The translations under genes and the position numbers were made by a program. The notes under the pieces were generated by a model, which did no database searches, was not told where the DNA came from, and was given only the letters and a program-made list of their open reading frames with translations. Positions 1-9,724 of a stretch of 64,000 bases of DNA are shown piece by piece. Positions within the stretch are counted from its first letter, which is position 1. Each line of letters starts with the position of its first letter. This stretch comes from Alphaproteobacteria bacterium (GTDB taxonomy: Bacteria > Pseudomonadota > Alphaproteobacteria > Caulobacterales > Caulobacteraceae), in the NCBI GenBank assembly GCA_025359785.1, contig JANYET010000034.1:35712-99711 (forward strand), written 5' to 3'.

Positions 1-1470
1 GGCCCGCTGGATGCGGTTCACCAGCAGGTCATTGGTGGTGGTGATGCCCTTGTTTTCCATGAAGGTCAGGGCGGTTTCCCAGTTGATCCCATCCATGAAG
101 CCGCCATGGATCTTGCCCTTCAGGCCGCCGGAAACCCGGTACTGAGTCTGCTCGATCTGCTGGTGGTCGGCGCCGTCGGAATTCAGCGGATGGCCCTCGA
201 CCCCGATCAGACGCCAGGAGGTCTGGCTGGTGGTCACGCCGCCGGCCATGGCCGCGCACTGCGCCGCGGTGAGCGGCGCCGCGCAGGTGGTCCGCAGGGC
301 GATCAGGCCTGGGTTGGTCGCCGGGACGAAATAGCGCGTCTGGTTGTTGAAGCCCGGCGCCGCGGTCGATCCTGACGTACCGCCGCTGGCGATCGAAGTC
401 GGGAACTGGGTGGTCAGGTTGGCCGGCGAAATGCGCTGGTTCGGCACGGCGTTGCGGTTCCAGGCGACCTCCGCGTGGAAGTCGACGTCCTCGAACAGGT
501 TCACGTTGATCTCGCCGTAGAGCTGGTAGTGATGCTCCTCGTTCACCAGATCGTTGTAGTGGGTGAACTGGTAGCGGCAGAGCACGGTATTGCCCGCCGC
601 CGTGGTCGTCGGCTTGAGCGCGCCGGTCAGCTGCTGCGAGCCAAGTTCGTTACAACCGTTGTCGCGGAACAGGGCGGCGCCGGATGGCGTGCCGTAGGAT
701 CCGGGGCTCGCCGAGCCCGACCAGCCGCCATAGAACACCGATTGGAATGGCACGCGGGCGAAATCACGCGCATCGACCGCCAGCCGGCTGCGGGTGCGGT
801 AGCCGACCGTGAACAGCATGTTGCCCCGGTCGAACACCTTGCCCCAGGCCAGGCTGCCGTCGTAGTCGCCGTCGGATTTCTTGATCCCGGCGTAGTTGGC
901 GGTGAGCTCGAAGCCGTTCAGGTCCTTGCGGGTGATGAAGTTCACGACGCCGGCGACGGCGTCGGAGCCATAGGTGGCCGCCGCGCCGTCCTTGAGGATT
1001 TCGATCCGCGAGACGGCGGCGGTGGGTATGAAGTTCAGGTCCGCGCCGCCACCCTGGAAGGCCGCCGCGGTGGAGTCCGCCAGACGCCGTCCGTTCATCA
1101 GAACCAGGGTGCGCGAAGAGCCGAGCCCGCGCAAATTGATCGAGGCCGTGCCCGCGCCGCCGTTGTAGCGGTTGCTCTCGCCCAGCGAGGACTGCGCCGC
1201 CGTCAGGGTTTTGACCAGCTGCACAACGCTCGGCGAGCCCTGCTTGGCGAGCTCCAGCGCGCCGATCACTTCGACGGGCTGGGCGGCCTTTTCGGAGGAG
1301 CCGGCGATGTAGGAGCCGGTGACAATGACTTCACTGACCTCAGCCGGCGCGGTCACCGCGGCCGCGGCCGCCGTCGACTTCGCGGCCTGCGCCGCGGCCG
1401 AGCCGCTCAATCCCATGGCCAGCACGACAGCCAGCGCGGAGCCGCCGCAGAAATACCTGCTCTTCAACAT
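1..1470 (-). CDS. TonB-dependent receptor, N-terminal part (gene runs off the left edge)
   Basis: The 490 codons present begin at ATG 1470, preceded by a strong GGGAGG ribosome site. The N-terminus is a signal peptide ending in AAAQA. It is followed by a TonB-box-like segment (VSEVIVTGS) and a plug domain with the motifs NLRGLGSSRTLVLMNGRR and DGAAATYGSDAVAGVVNFIT. The early strands of the beta-barrel follow. Such receptors import iron-siderophores, cobalamin or oligosaccharides across the outer membrane using TonB-ExbBD energy. The plug type with 'GLGSSRTLVLMNGRR' is common in the large Caulobacterales receptor families. The substrate cannot be told, and the barrel C-terminus lies outside the window. 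Confidence 0.93.
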   Translation of the reverse strand, partial: MLKSRYFCGGSALAVVLAMGLSGSAAAQAAKSTAAAAAVTAPAEVSEVIVTGSYIAGSSEKAAQPVEVIGALELAKQGSPSVVQLVKTLTAAQSSLGESNRYNGGAGTASINLRGLGSSRTLVLMNGRRLADSTAAAFQGGGADLNFIPTAAVSRIEILKDGAAATYGSDAVAGVVNFITRKDLNGFELTANYAGIKKSDGDYDGSLAWGKVFDRGNMLFTVGYRTRSRLAVDARDFARVPFQSVFYGGWSGSASPGSYGTPSGAALFRDNGCNELGSQQLTGALKPTTTAAGNTVLCRYQFTHYNDLVNEEHHYQLYGEINVNLFEDVDFHAEVAWNRNAVPNQRISPANLTTQFPTSIASGGTSGSTAAPGFNNQTRYFVPATNPGLIALRTTCAAPLTAAQCAAMAGGVTTSQTSWRLIGVEGHPLNSDGADHQQIEQTQYRVSGGLKGKIHGGFMDGINWETALTFMENKGITTTNDLLVNRIQRA

Positions 1471-1970
1471 AGTCGGGTTCCTCCCCCTTGATGTGGCTGG
1501 CCTTCGTCTGTCGCGAAGGTTTCAGCCTGAAATATTCCGGAGCATCCGCCGCCGCATTTCGGAGCGCCAGCAGTTTTTCATCGAGGCAACATAACGTCGC
1601 TATAAGTTACCGGCGATAGCTTGGCCGTCTGGCGGCGTTCGCGGGTAACGCCTTGGGCATACTCGGCTTTCCTGGCTTCGCTTGATCTTTCAGCGAAATC
1701 GTCAAAATGACGCACTGCCGCAACATAAGTTTCAATAGACATTCCGACACTTGACGGCATTTGCGGCCGGCGCTGCTGCGCTGCGGCTTCGCAACGCAAA
1801 AGAGCGTACCGAATATTCCAATTCTGGTCCGCATCGTGGCTTGTTGCGAAAATGTCGCTCGTAAAAAAATGTGCGGGATCCGGCGCCGATCGGCGGTCTT
1901 GCGGGGGCTGTCGCGATGGACGGGCCGCTCGCCGCTTTGCGAACCGATTCAGAGACGCGGCGAGCCGGGA
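1471..1970. other. Intergenic region with no convincing gene
   Basis: About 500 bp between the TonB-receptor start and tRNA-Val. The first 20 bp hold the receptor's ribosome site. The rest is noticeably less GC-rich than its surroundings, especially 1560-1870. The longest reading frame on the minus strand continues into the tRNA and has no recognisable domain or ribosome site, so I treat the stretch as promoter region plus non-coding sequence. Confidence 0.5.
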
Positions 1971-2045
1971 TGGTGGACGCGACAGGGATCGAACCTGTGA
2001 CCCCCTCGATGTCAACGAGGTGCTCTCCCGCTGAGCTACGCGTCC
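1971..2045 (-). tRNA. tRNA-Val(GAC)
   Basis: Read on the minus strand, the gene starts with acceptor strand GGACGCG and ends with CGCGTCC, discriminator A and an encoded CCA (1971-1973). The D-arm TAGCTCAGCGGGAGAGC and T-arm CAGGTTCGATCCCTG are canonical. The anticodon stem CCTCG/CGAGG encloses the loop TTGACAT, giving anticodon GAC, valine. Confidence 0.97.
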
Positions 2046-2108
2046 TTATCCGTCGTCTCGGGAAGCCGGGGATATACCGATGCGGTCCTGCTCACGCAAG
2101 CCGGCTCG

Positions 2109-2465
2109 CTACGCGGCGATCATCCGCTCCACCTCGGAGACGATCTCGCGCAGGTGGATGGGCTTGGACAGCACCTTGGCGCCAGCCGGGGCCTGGTTGC
2201 CGGCGGCGAGCGCCACGGCGGCGAAGCCGGTGATGAACATGATCCGCAGGTCCGGGTGCAGGGCGGCGGCCTGGCGGGCCACTTCGATGCCGTCCATGCC
2301 GGGCATGACGATGTCGGTCAGCAGCAGGTCCCAGTCCTGGTCCAGCACCGCGGCCGCCGCCTCGCCATCGGCGCAGGCCGTCACCTCATAGCCGGCACGC
2401 TCCAGGGCGCGGGTCAGGAAGCCGCGGAGGCTGTCGTCGTCTTCGGCCAGGAGAATGCGGGGCAT
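2109..2465 (-). CDS. cpdR: CpdR, single-domain response regulator controlling ClpXP proteolysis
   Basis: The protein is 118 aa, a lone receiver domain. It has the acidic pocket ED9-D10-D11, the phospho-acceptor Asp51 in LLLTDIVMPGMDG, a Thr in MFITG and the conserved Lys in LSKPIH. Length, the aspartate number and the C-terminal Ala-Ala match Caulobacter CpdR. Unphosphorylated CpdR primes the ClpXP protease for cell-cycle substrates such as PdeA and McpA and helps recruit CtrA; phosphorylation through CckA-ChpT inactivates it. The start at 2465 is chosen because the domain begins at once (MPRILLAEDDD); codons further upstream give no homologous sequence. It is divergently arranged with the N-formylglutamate amidohydrolase gene. 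Confidence 0.93.
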   Translation of the reverse strand: MPRILLAEDDDSLRGFLTRALERAGYEVTACADGEAAAAVLDQDWDLLLTDIVMPGMDGIEVARQAAALHPDLRIMFITGFAAVALAAGNQAPAGAKVLSKPIHLREIVSEVERMIAA

Positions 2466-2632
2466 GTGGCCTCTTCGGACGAGCCTGTGGGCGGGCGTGC
2501 GGTCGGTGGCATCGCGAGACAGCGACGATAGCGGCGGATCGGTAAAGGCGCGATGAAGCTTTGCCCCAATTGACCTCGACCCGACCATATCTCTTTGACC
2601 GGGAATGGCGCTTCAGCGTTCTATGCCGGGTG

Positions 2633-3532
2633 ATGAACGCCTGGGAGCCGATCGCCGCCGAGGATACGCCCCCCTGCGCGGCGTTCGGCCTGTGGCGCGC
2701 CGCAGCGGAGGGCGCACCGCCGCCCACGCCGCTGGTGTTCGCCTCGCCCCACTCCGGCCGCGACTATCCCGCCGACATGATGGCCGCCACGGCGCTGGAC
2801 GCCCGGACCATCCGCCGCTCCGAGGACGCCTTCGTCGACGACCTGATCGCCGCGGCGCCCGGACTGGGGGCGGCCACCATCACCGCCCGCTATGCGCGCG
2901 CCTACATCGACCTGAACCGTGAGGCCTTCGAGCTCGACCCCGGCATGTTCGAAGACGAACTGCCCGAGTTCGCCCGGGCCCGGACCGCGCGGGTCGCGGC
3001 GGGCCTGGGGGCCATCGCGCGCGTGGTCGCCGAGGGCCAGGAGATCTACGCCCGCAAGCTCAGGTTCTCCGAGGCGCGCGGCCGGATCGAAGGGGCGCAC
3101 CGGCCCTATCACGCGGCGCTGGAGCGGCTGATCGCCGAGGCGCACCGGGCGCACGGCTTCGCGGTGCTGATCGACTGGCATTCCATGCCGGCCGCCGCGG
3201 CGCTGGCCGGCGGACGCGACCGGGCCTGCGATTTCGTGCTCGGCGACCGGTTCGGCGCGGCCTGCGCGGGCCTGCTGACCCAGAAGGTCGAGCGCGAGCT
3301 GGAGGCCATGGGCTACCGCGTGGCGCGCAACACCCCCTACGCCGGGGGCTACACCACCGAGCACTACGGCCGCCCCTCCCGGCGAACCCACGCCCTGCAG
3401 ATCGAGATCAACCGGGGGCTCTATCTGGACGAGGCGAACCTGACGCCGACCGCCGGTTTCGAGCGGCTGAAGGCCGATCTGGAACGCCTGACCCGGTCCC
3501 TGGCGGCCACGGACTGGAGCGGGCTGCGCTAG
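2633..3532 (+). CDS. N-formylglutamate amidohydrolase family protein
   Basis: 299 aa. Family features include VFASPHSGRDYP near residue 35, a DLNREAFELDPGMF segment, a central VLIDWHSMP and a C-terminal ALQIEINRGLYLDE. These supply the His/Glu residues typical of the zinc amidohydrolase fold (PF05013). In histidine degradation such enzymes release formate from N-formylglutamate. No other hut genes are near, so the physiological substrate is uncertain. ATG 2633 is preferred because the first family-like residues (WEPI) follow directly. The gene is divergent from cpdR and ends just before a palindromic repeat. Confidence 0.85.
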   Translation: MNAWEPIAAEDTPPCAAFGLWRAAAEGAPPPTPLVFASPHSGRDYPADMMAATALDARTIRRSEDAFVDDLIAAAPGLGAATITARYARAYIDLNREAFELDPGMFEDELPEFARARTARVAAGLGAIARVVAEGQEIYARKLRFSEARGRIEGAHRPYHAALERLIAEAHRAHGFAVLIDWHSMPAAAALAGGRDRACDFVLGDRFGAACAGLLTQKVERELEAMGYRVARNTPYAGGYTTEHYGRPSRRTHALQIEINRGLYLDEANLTPTAGFERLKADLERLTRSLAATDWSGLR

Positions 3533-3544
3533 ATTCAATTTCCC

Positions 3545-3588
3545 CATGTCATCCCGGACGGCTGCGATGCGGCTTCCGGGATGACATG
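3545..3588. repeat. Palindromic repeat after the amidohydrolase gene
   Basis: A perfect 14-bp inverted repeat, CATGTCATCCCGGA (3545-3558) and TCCGGGATGACATG (3575-3588), separated by 16 bp. The core GTCATCCCGG/CCGGGATGAC resembles dispersed palindromic elements common in alphaproteobacterial genomes. It lies 12 bp after a stop codon and could also end transcription, although no T-run follows. Confidence 0.7.
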
Positions 3589-3697
3589 CGAAATTCATGA
3601 GGCCTGGCCCGCCGTCTGGCGTGCCGCCTCCACCGTAAGCTCTTCGCGGCGCGCGGCCGATGGTTCCCGGCTCCCGCCGCTTCGCAGGGGGCAGGCC

Positions 3698-3725
3698 AAA
3701 AAAAAGCGGCGTCCGAAGACGCCGC
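3698..3725 (-). terminator. Intrinsic terminator of the candidate small RNA
   Basis: On the minus strand GCGGCGTC (3718-3725) pairs with GACGCCGC (3706-3713) around a TTCG tetraloop and is followed by eight Ts (3705-3698). It points away from typA and cannot serve any annotated protein gene on that strand. Confidence 0.88.
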
Positions 3726-3778
3726 AGTTCATAGGGAGGAAACGCCCAGGAAGGGCAGAGGCGGCAAGGCCGCCTCAC
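3698..3778 (-). ncRNA. Candidate small RNA with three hairpins and an exposed C/U-rich motif
   Basis: No protein gene lies on the minus strand here, yet a complete transcription unit is visible. A promoter-like pair is followed by about 80 nt ending in an intrinsic terminator. The predicted RNA has hairpin 1 GAGGCGGC-CTT-GCCGCCTC (3758-3776), a short hairpin GCCC-TTCCT-GGGC (3743-3755) and a single-stranded linker containing TTTCCTCCC. The last element is a stable GC stem with a TTCG tetraloop and eight Ts. The pyrimidine-rich linker is complementary to Shine-Dalgarno sequences, as in several alphaproteobacterial small RNAs. I cannot name the family. Expression and the exact ends are inferred. 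Confidence 0.7.
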
Positions 3779-3784
3779 AAATCC

Positions 3785-3813
3785 AATGTACGGTGCGGTG
3801 CACCATCGCGCAA
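3785..3813 (-). promoter_or_regulatory. Sigma-70-type promoter for the candidate small RNA
   Basis: On the minus strand TTGCGC (3808-3813) and TACATT (3785-3790) are separated by exactly 17 bp, fitting a housekeeping promoter. Transcription would start near 3778, just before the first hairpin. The next ATG downstream has no ribosome site and no open frame. Confidence 0.6.
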
Positions 3814-4042
3814 GCCAACGCGACGAAAAACCTGCATTTTCATGACGCTGATAGCTAAAAGTCCAAAGTTTTCCGAGCCTTGCGCAGGCACAAATTTCAC
3901 CTATCTAGGTTGCACCGCACAACAGCGGCGCCACGGCGGCGTGTTCGCGAGGTCGCGGCCGGCCAGTTCAAGCTGGCGGTTGCGCCATCTCTCCCCTACA
4001 AGCGCGCCTTCCTCGCTCCCCGAGACCCCCTTTAAGAACCTC

Positions 4043-5875
<1,833 letters not shown>

Positions 5876-5980
5876 GGTCCGCCGCGCCACAGCGGGGGCG
5901 ATATCCGCGCGCGGCGCCACGCCGGACCTGGACGAGGGTGTCGCAACCATGACACCGATGGGGCCTATGGAGTCCGCGTC

Positions 5981-6703
5981 ATGACCGAATCCGCACCTAC
6001 CGCCACCCCATCTACCGCCAGCCAGCCTACCGCGCTGACGCCGGCCGCCTTGAAGCCCCCGAGGCACTATCCGACCGCCGCGGCCAAGTGCGCGGACCTG
6101 GTGGTGCATATCGTCGGCCTGACGCTGGCCCTGGTGGGCGGGATCATCCTGCTGTTGCTGGCGGTTCGAGCCGGATCGATCACCCGCGTGGTCGGCGTCT
6201 CGATCTATGCGGCGGGCGTGCTGGCCATGCTGGCCTTTTCCACCGCCTACAATTTCGCCAAGGCGCGGTATCGGCCCACTCTGCGCCGGCTGGATCACGC
6301 CGGCATCTTCCTGATGATCGCCGGGTCCTACACGCCGTTCACCCTGCACAACCTGACTGGCGCCTGGGCCTGGGGCATGACGGCCGCCGTCTGGGGCATC
6401 GCCGGCATCGGCGCGCTCGGAAAGCTGTTCGCGCCGAAGGTCGACCGCAAGCTGTGGGTCGCCGTCTATCTGGCGCTAGGCTGGCTGGTTGTCGTGGCGC
6501 TCAAGCCGATGATCCACAACGTCTATTGGGTCGCCCTGCTGCTGCTGCTGGCCGGTGGCGTGCTCTACTCGACCGGCGTGATCTTCTATGTGAACAAGCG
6601 CCTGAAGTTCTCCCGCGCCATCTGGCATGGCCATGTGGTGGCCGCCGCCGCCGCCCACTGGACGGCAGTGCTGCTGGGCGTCGTGCTGTTCAGCCACCCC
6701 TAG
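5981..6703 (+). CDS. Hemolysin III (TrhA/YqfA) family integral membrane protein
   Basis: 240 aa. After a Pro/Thr/Ala-rich cytosolic leader of about 30 residues come seven hydrophobic segments. The family signatures are DHAGIFLMIAGSYTPF in the middle and WHGHVVAAAAAHW near the C-terminus, with conserved His residues probably binding metal as in PAQR-related proteins. A GGAG site lies 8 nt before ATG 5981. Bacterial members have been linked to membrane-fatty-acid homeostasis; the haemolytic label is historical. The stop codon lies inside a palindromic repeat shared with the end of the opposing gene. Confidence 0.9.
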   Translation: MTESAPTATPSTASQPTALTPAALKPPRHYPTAAAKCADLVVHIVGLTLALVGGIILLLLAVRAGSITRVVGVSIYAAGVLAMLAFSTAYNFAKARYRPTLRRLDHAGIFLMIAGSYTPFTLHNLTGAWAWGMTAAVWGIAGIGALGKLFAPKVDRKLWVAVYLALGWLVVVALKPMIHNVYWVALLLLLAGGVLYSTGVIFYVNKRLKFSRAIWHGHVVAAAAAHWTAVLLGVVLFSHP

Positions 6704-7166
6704 TGTGCTGGATCTGAAGTTCGCCAGGGACTGCCACGAGCGCTTGCGAACTTCGGAATCGGGACACTAGGACCAGGCCCTGCATCGCGAACACCTGGGC
6801 CACCAGGCAGGCGGCCGCGCCCAGCGAGACGGGCGGGACTGACGCCGTCAGGTCCATCAGCCGTTCGTCCAGCGTCCGGTCGTCATCGGCCTGGGCCGCG
6901 GCGAAGGCGGCCAGGATCGTCTGCTCGTCCTCGGTCAGCGTCCGCGCCAGCGGGGCGGAGAGCGCGATGCGCCGCCGCCCGTTGACCCGCAGCTGCTCCA
7001 CGAAGGCCGCCAGCGCCCGATAGGCCTCGTCGCCCGCACAGCCGCAGGCGGCCTCGAACGGGGCCTTGAGGCTGTGGCAGGCGGTCCTGAGCGCGAGCAG
7101 CCGGAGCGTACGCAGCAACAGCCGCTCGCCGCCACGTAGCCGCCAGGCCGGGTCGAGGTCGTGCAT
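6690..7166 (-). CDS. Conserved hypothetical protein
   Basis: 158 aa from ATG 7166, which has a GGAG site; an in-frame ATG at 7178 is also possible. The sequence is helical and Ala/Leu/Arg-rich, beginning MHDLDPAWRLRGGERLLLRTLR. It contains a Cys cluster (ACGCAGDEA) near residue 40. There is no signal peptide and no domain I recognise. The last residues (about SRFRSSQALVAVPGELQ onward) are encoded by the palindromic repeat at 6700-6770 and are probably not ancestral. Confidence 0.65.
   Translation of the reverse strand: MHDLDPAWRLRGGERLLLRTLRLLALRTACHSLKAPFEAACGCAGDEAYRALAAFVEQLRVNGRRRIALSAPLARTLTEDEQTILAAFAAAQADDDRTLDERLMDLTASVPPVSLGAAACLVAQVFAMQGLVLVSRFRSSQALVAVPGELQIQHTRGG
6700..6770. repeat. 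71-bp palindromic repeat between two convergent gene ends
   Basis: The ends CTAGTGT and ACACTAG are exact inverted repeats. Inside, CTGAAGTTCGC (6714-6724) mirrors GCGAACTTCGG, with a mostly unpaired middle. The whole folds into a long imperfect hairpin. It supplies the stop codon of the hemolysin III gene and about the last 25 codons of the opposing hypothetical gene. This looks like a mobile palindromic element that inserted at a gene end. Confidence 0.75.
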
Positions 7167-7235
7167 GGTCCGCTCCATCGCCAGAGACGGACGCTATTGC
7201 AACTGCGAGTCGTTCGCAAGAATGGATATAGGCGG

Positions 7236-7691
7236 CTAGTACCGCCGCTCCATCCAGGTATCCCCCCGCACGTAGTCGTGGCGCGACGGTGGGCCGGCGT
7301 CGACGAAGCCCATGGCGCGATAGAGGCCGAGCGCCGGGCCGAGCGTCGAGTTGGTCTCCAGATAGAGCCGGGGCGCGTCTACCTCGGCGCCGGCGTCGAT
7401 GCAGCGCTGCATCAGCCGCCGCCCCAGGCCCGAGCCGCGCAGGGTCTCCTTGACGGTCATCTTGGCCACCTCAAAGCCGCCGTCGGCCATGGCGATCAGC
7501 GCCACGCAGCCCACCGCCTCGCCGTCCTTGAAGGCCATGAAGATGCGCCCGCCGGGATCGACGATCTGGCCCTGCGGGTCGTCCAGCACCACGCGGTCCT
7601 TGGCCTCGATGGCGAAGTATTTGGCGATCCAGGCTTCGTTCAGCGTCTTGAACGCCAGCGCGTGTTCGGGCGCGAACTCGACGATCTCCAT
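7236..7691 (-). CDS. GNAT family N-acetyltransferase
   Basis: 151 aa. The acetyl-CoA binding motif A is visible as VAKMTVKETLRGSGLGRRLMQRC around residues 78-100, followed by RLYLETNSTLGPALGLYRAMGF, the typical beta5/helix4 of GNAT enzymes. MEIVEFAPEH is taken as the start because it opens the first GNAT strand. The acceptor substrate is unknown. It is divergent from the aminotransferase gene; the space between holds a perfect 14-bp palindrome (7721-7734) next to a T-run. Confidence 0.85.
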   Translation of the reverse strand: MEIVEFAPEHALAFKTLNEAWIAKYFAIEAKDRVVLDDPQGQIVDPGGRIFMAFKDGEAVGCVALIAMADGGFEVAKMTVKETLRGSGLGRRLMQRCIDAGAEVDAPRLYLETNSTLGPALGLYRAMGFVDAGPPSRHDYVRGDTWMERRY

Positions 7692-7765
7692 GGACGGGCA
7701 GGCTCCGGTCAGGTCATGAAGGCGAAGCTTCGCCCTCGCTTTTTTCGTATCTGGCCGATGATCTA

Positions 7766-8941
7766 ATGCCCAACGCCATCTACTCAAGCCTGCCGATGAC
7801 CGTCTTCGAGGAGATGTCGGGTCTGGCCCGCACCCTGGGCGCCATCAACCTCGGCCAGGGCTTTCCGGACGACCCCGGCCCTGAAGCGATCCGGGCGCGC
7901 GCCGCCGACGCGATCCTCAACGGCTACAACCAGTATCCGCCGATGGCCGGCCTGCCGGAGTTGCGCCAGGCGGTGGCCGGTCACTATGGGCGGACGCAAG
8001 GCCTCGACCTGGACTGGGCCGGCGAGGTCACCATCACCTCCGGCGCCACGGAGGCCCTGGCGGCGGCCTTTTTCGCCCTGATCGAGCCGGGCGACGAGGT
8101 GATCTGCTTCCAGCCGCTCTACGACGCCTACCTGCCGCTGATCCGCCGCGCCGGCGGCGTTCCGAAACTGGTCAGCCTGGCGCCGCCGGCCTGGCGGTTC
8201 GACCGGGCGATGCTGGAGGCCGCGTTCAGCGACCGGACGAAACTGGTCGTGCTCAACAACCCGAACAACCCGGCGGGCGTGGTGCTGCCGGACGCCGACC
8301 TCGCCCTGCTGGCCGCGATCTGTGTCAAGCACGACGTCACCGCCATCTGCGATGAGGTCTGGGAGCAGGTGGTGTTCGGCGAGGCCCGCCACCGGCCGCT
8401 GATCGCCTATCCCGGCATGCGCGAGCGGTGCGTGAAAATCGGCTCGGCGGGCAAGATGTTCGGGCTCACCGGCTGGAAGGTGGGCTTCCTCTGCGCCGCG
8501 CCGGCGCTGACCTACAGCCTGGCGCGCGCCCACCAGTTCCTGACCTTCACCACCCCGCCGAACCTGCAGAGCGCGGTGGCCTGGGGCCTCGACAACGCCC
8601 ACGACTGGTTCCGCCAGATGCCCCGCGACCTCGAACGCTCCCGCGACCGGCTGACCGAGGGCCTGCGCCGCGAAGGCTTCGCGGTCCTGGCCTCCCAGGG
8701 AACCTATTTCCTCAACATCGACCTGACGGCGTCGGGGATCACCGAGGGCGACCGCGATTTCTGCCTGCGTGCGGTGAGGGAAGCGGGCGTCGCCGCCATC
8801 CCGGTCTCGGCGCTCTTCGAGGACGACCCGGTGACCCACATCGTGCGGCTGTGCTTTTCCAAGCGCGACGAGACCCTGGACGGCGGCATCGAGCGGCTGG
8901 CCAAGGCCCGCGATCTCAGCGTGGCGCGGCCAGCCAGATGA
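7766..8941 (+). CDS. Class I/II PLP-dependent aminotransferase
   Basis: 391 aa, fold type I. Signatures are INLGQGFPDDPGP near the N-terminus, NGYNQYPPMAGLPELR, TSGATEAL, NNPNNPAG, DEVWEQVVF, the PLP-lysine motif SAGKMFGLTGWKVGF and the C-terminal substrate Arg in IVRLCFSK. The pattern is closest to the kynurenine/glutamine/methionine aminotransferase group (YbdL- or KAT-like) rather than aspartate aminotransferase. The exact amino donor is not determined. Its last 26 nt overlap the convergent spermidine-synthase-like gene. Confidence 0.9.
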   Translation: MPNAIYSSLPMTVFEEMSGLARTLGAINLGQGFPDDPGPEAIRARAADAILNGYNQYPPMAGLPELRQAVAGHYGRTQGLDLDWAGEVTITSGATEALAAAFFALIEPGDEVICFQPLYDAYLPLIRRAGGVPKLVSLAPPAWRFDRAMLEAAFSDRTKLVVLNNPNNPAGVVLPDADLALLAAICVKHDVTAICDEVWEQVVFGEARHRPLIAYPGMRERCVKIGSAGKMFGLTGWKVGFLCAAPALTYSLARAHQFLTFTTPPNLQSAVAWGLDNAHDWFRQMPRDLERSRDRLTEGLRREGFAVLASQGTYFLNIDLTASGITEGDRDFCLRAVREAGVAAIPVSALFEDDPVTHIVRLCFSKRDETLDGGIERLAKARDLSVARPAR

Positions 8942-9587
8942 CGTGGCGCGCGCCACGCTTGCCGCCGGTCGCCCGCACCGGGACCGCCTCGGCCGCGTAG
9001 CCGGCGCCGGTCAATCGCCGCGTGAAGCCCTCGTCCGGTCCCGCCGACCAGACCGCCAGCACGCCGCCGGGCTTCAGCGCCCGCTTGGCGGCAGCGAGCC
9101 CGCCGGCCGAATAGAGCCGGTCGTTGGCGTCGCGGTTCAACCCGCCCGGCCCGTTATCGACGTCGAGCAGGATCGCATCGAACGCCCCTTGCGCCGTGCC
9201 AATTGCGTCGGCGACGTCGGCTTCGCGGATTGTCACCCGGGCGTCATCGAGGCAGCCTTCGAACAGCTCGGCCATCGGCCCGCGCGCCCAGGCCACCACC
9301 GCGGGCACCAGTTCGGCGACCACCACGACGGCGTCCTGCGGGAGCACGGCGAGCGCGGCGCGCAGGGTGAAGCCCATGCCCAGGCCACCGATCAGCACCC
9401 GCGGCCTCGCCCGACCCGCCAGCCGCGCGCAGGTCAGGTCCGCCAGCGCCTTTTCCGAGCCGCTCAGCCGGCTGTTCATCAGCTCGATCGACCCCGACAT
9501 GATCGACAGCTCGGCGCCGCGCCGCATCAGGCGCAGTTCGCCACCGTCGGGGATGGTCGCGGTGTCCAGGCATACCCAGGGGATCAT
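8916..9587 (-). CDS. Spermidine synthase-like SAM-fold protein
   Basis: 223 aa from ATG 9587, which is preceded by GGAGAGG. The Rossmann methyltransferase/polyamine synthase core is visible. RVLIGGLGMGFTLRAAL is motif I, VVVAELVPAVVAWA carries the acidic motif II, and FDAILLDVDNGP and LKPGGVLAVWSAGPD complete the fold. These match proteins annotated as spermidine synthase-like. The segment at the decarboxy-SAM gate looks short, so genuine polyamine synthase activity is not certain. Confidence 0.8.
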   Translation of the reverse strand: MIPWVCLDTATIPDGGELRLMRRGAELSIMSGSIELMNSRLSGSEKALADLTCARLAGRARPRVLIGGLGMGFTLRAALAVLPQDAVVVVAELVPAVVAWARGPMAELFEGCLDDARVTIREADVADAIGTAQGAFDAILLDVDNGPGGLNRDANDRLYSAGGLAAAKRALKPGGVLAVWSAGPDEGFTRRLTGAGYAAEAVPVRATGGKRGARHVIWLAAPR

Positions 9588-9724
9588 GCCTCTCCATCGC
9601 ATCGCCCGACGGCGCGCGCGAGTCTCACGCCGGCCAGTATCGGCCTGTCCGGCGTTTCCTCGGTTCCCGTTTCGAAAGCGCTCCCCTAGACCATCGCCGA
9701 GCCTTGGAACCTGAGGACCGACGT

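Noticed and set aside
475..1491. Long plus-strand reading frame over the start of the window
   Set aside because: It is antisense to a clear TonB-dependent receptor; it has no ribosome site and no domain.
1578..2015. 145-codon minus-strand frame between the TonB receptor and tRNA-Val
   Set aside because: It begins inside the tRNA gene, has no ribosome site and shows no recognisable family; a decayed gene cannot be fully excluded.
3581..4042. Upstream extension of typA by about 150 codons
   Set aside because: The frame is open but passes through the palindrome and the small RNA terminator, and TypA homology starts at 4043.
7721..7746. Perfect GGCGAAGCTTCGCC palindrome with a T-run as a terminator
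   Set aside because: It lies between two divergent genes, where no transcript should end, and the T-run is separated from the stem by five bases; an operator or chance palindrome is as likely.
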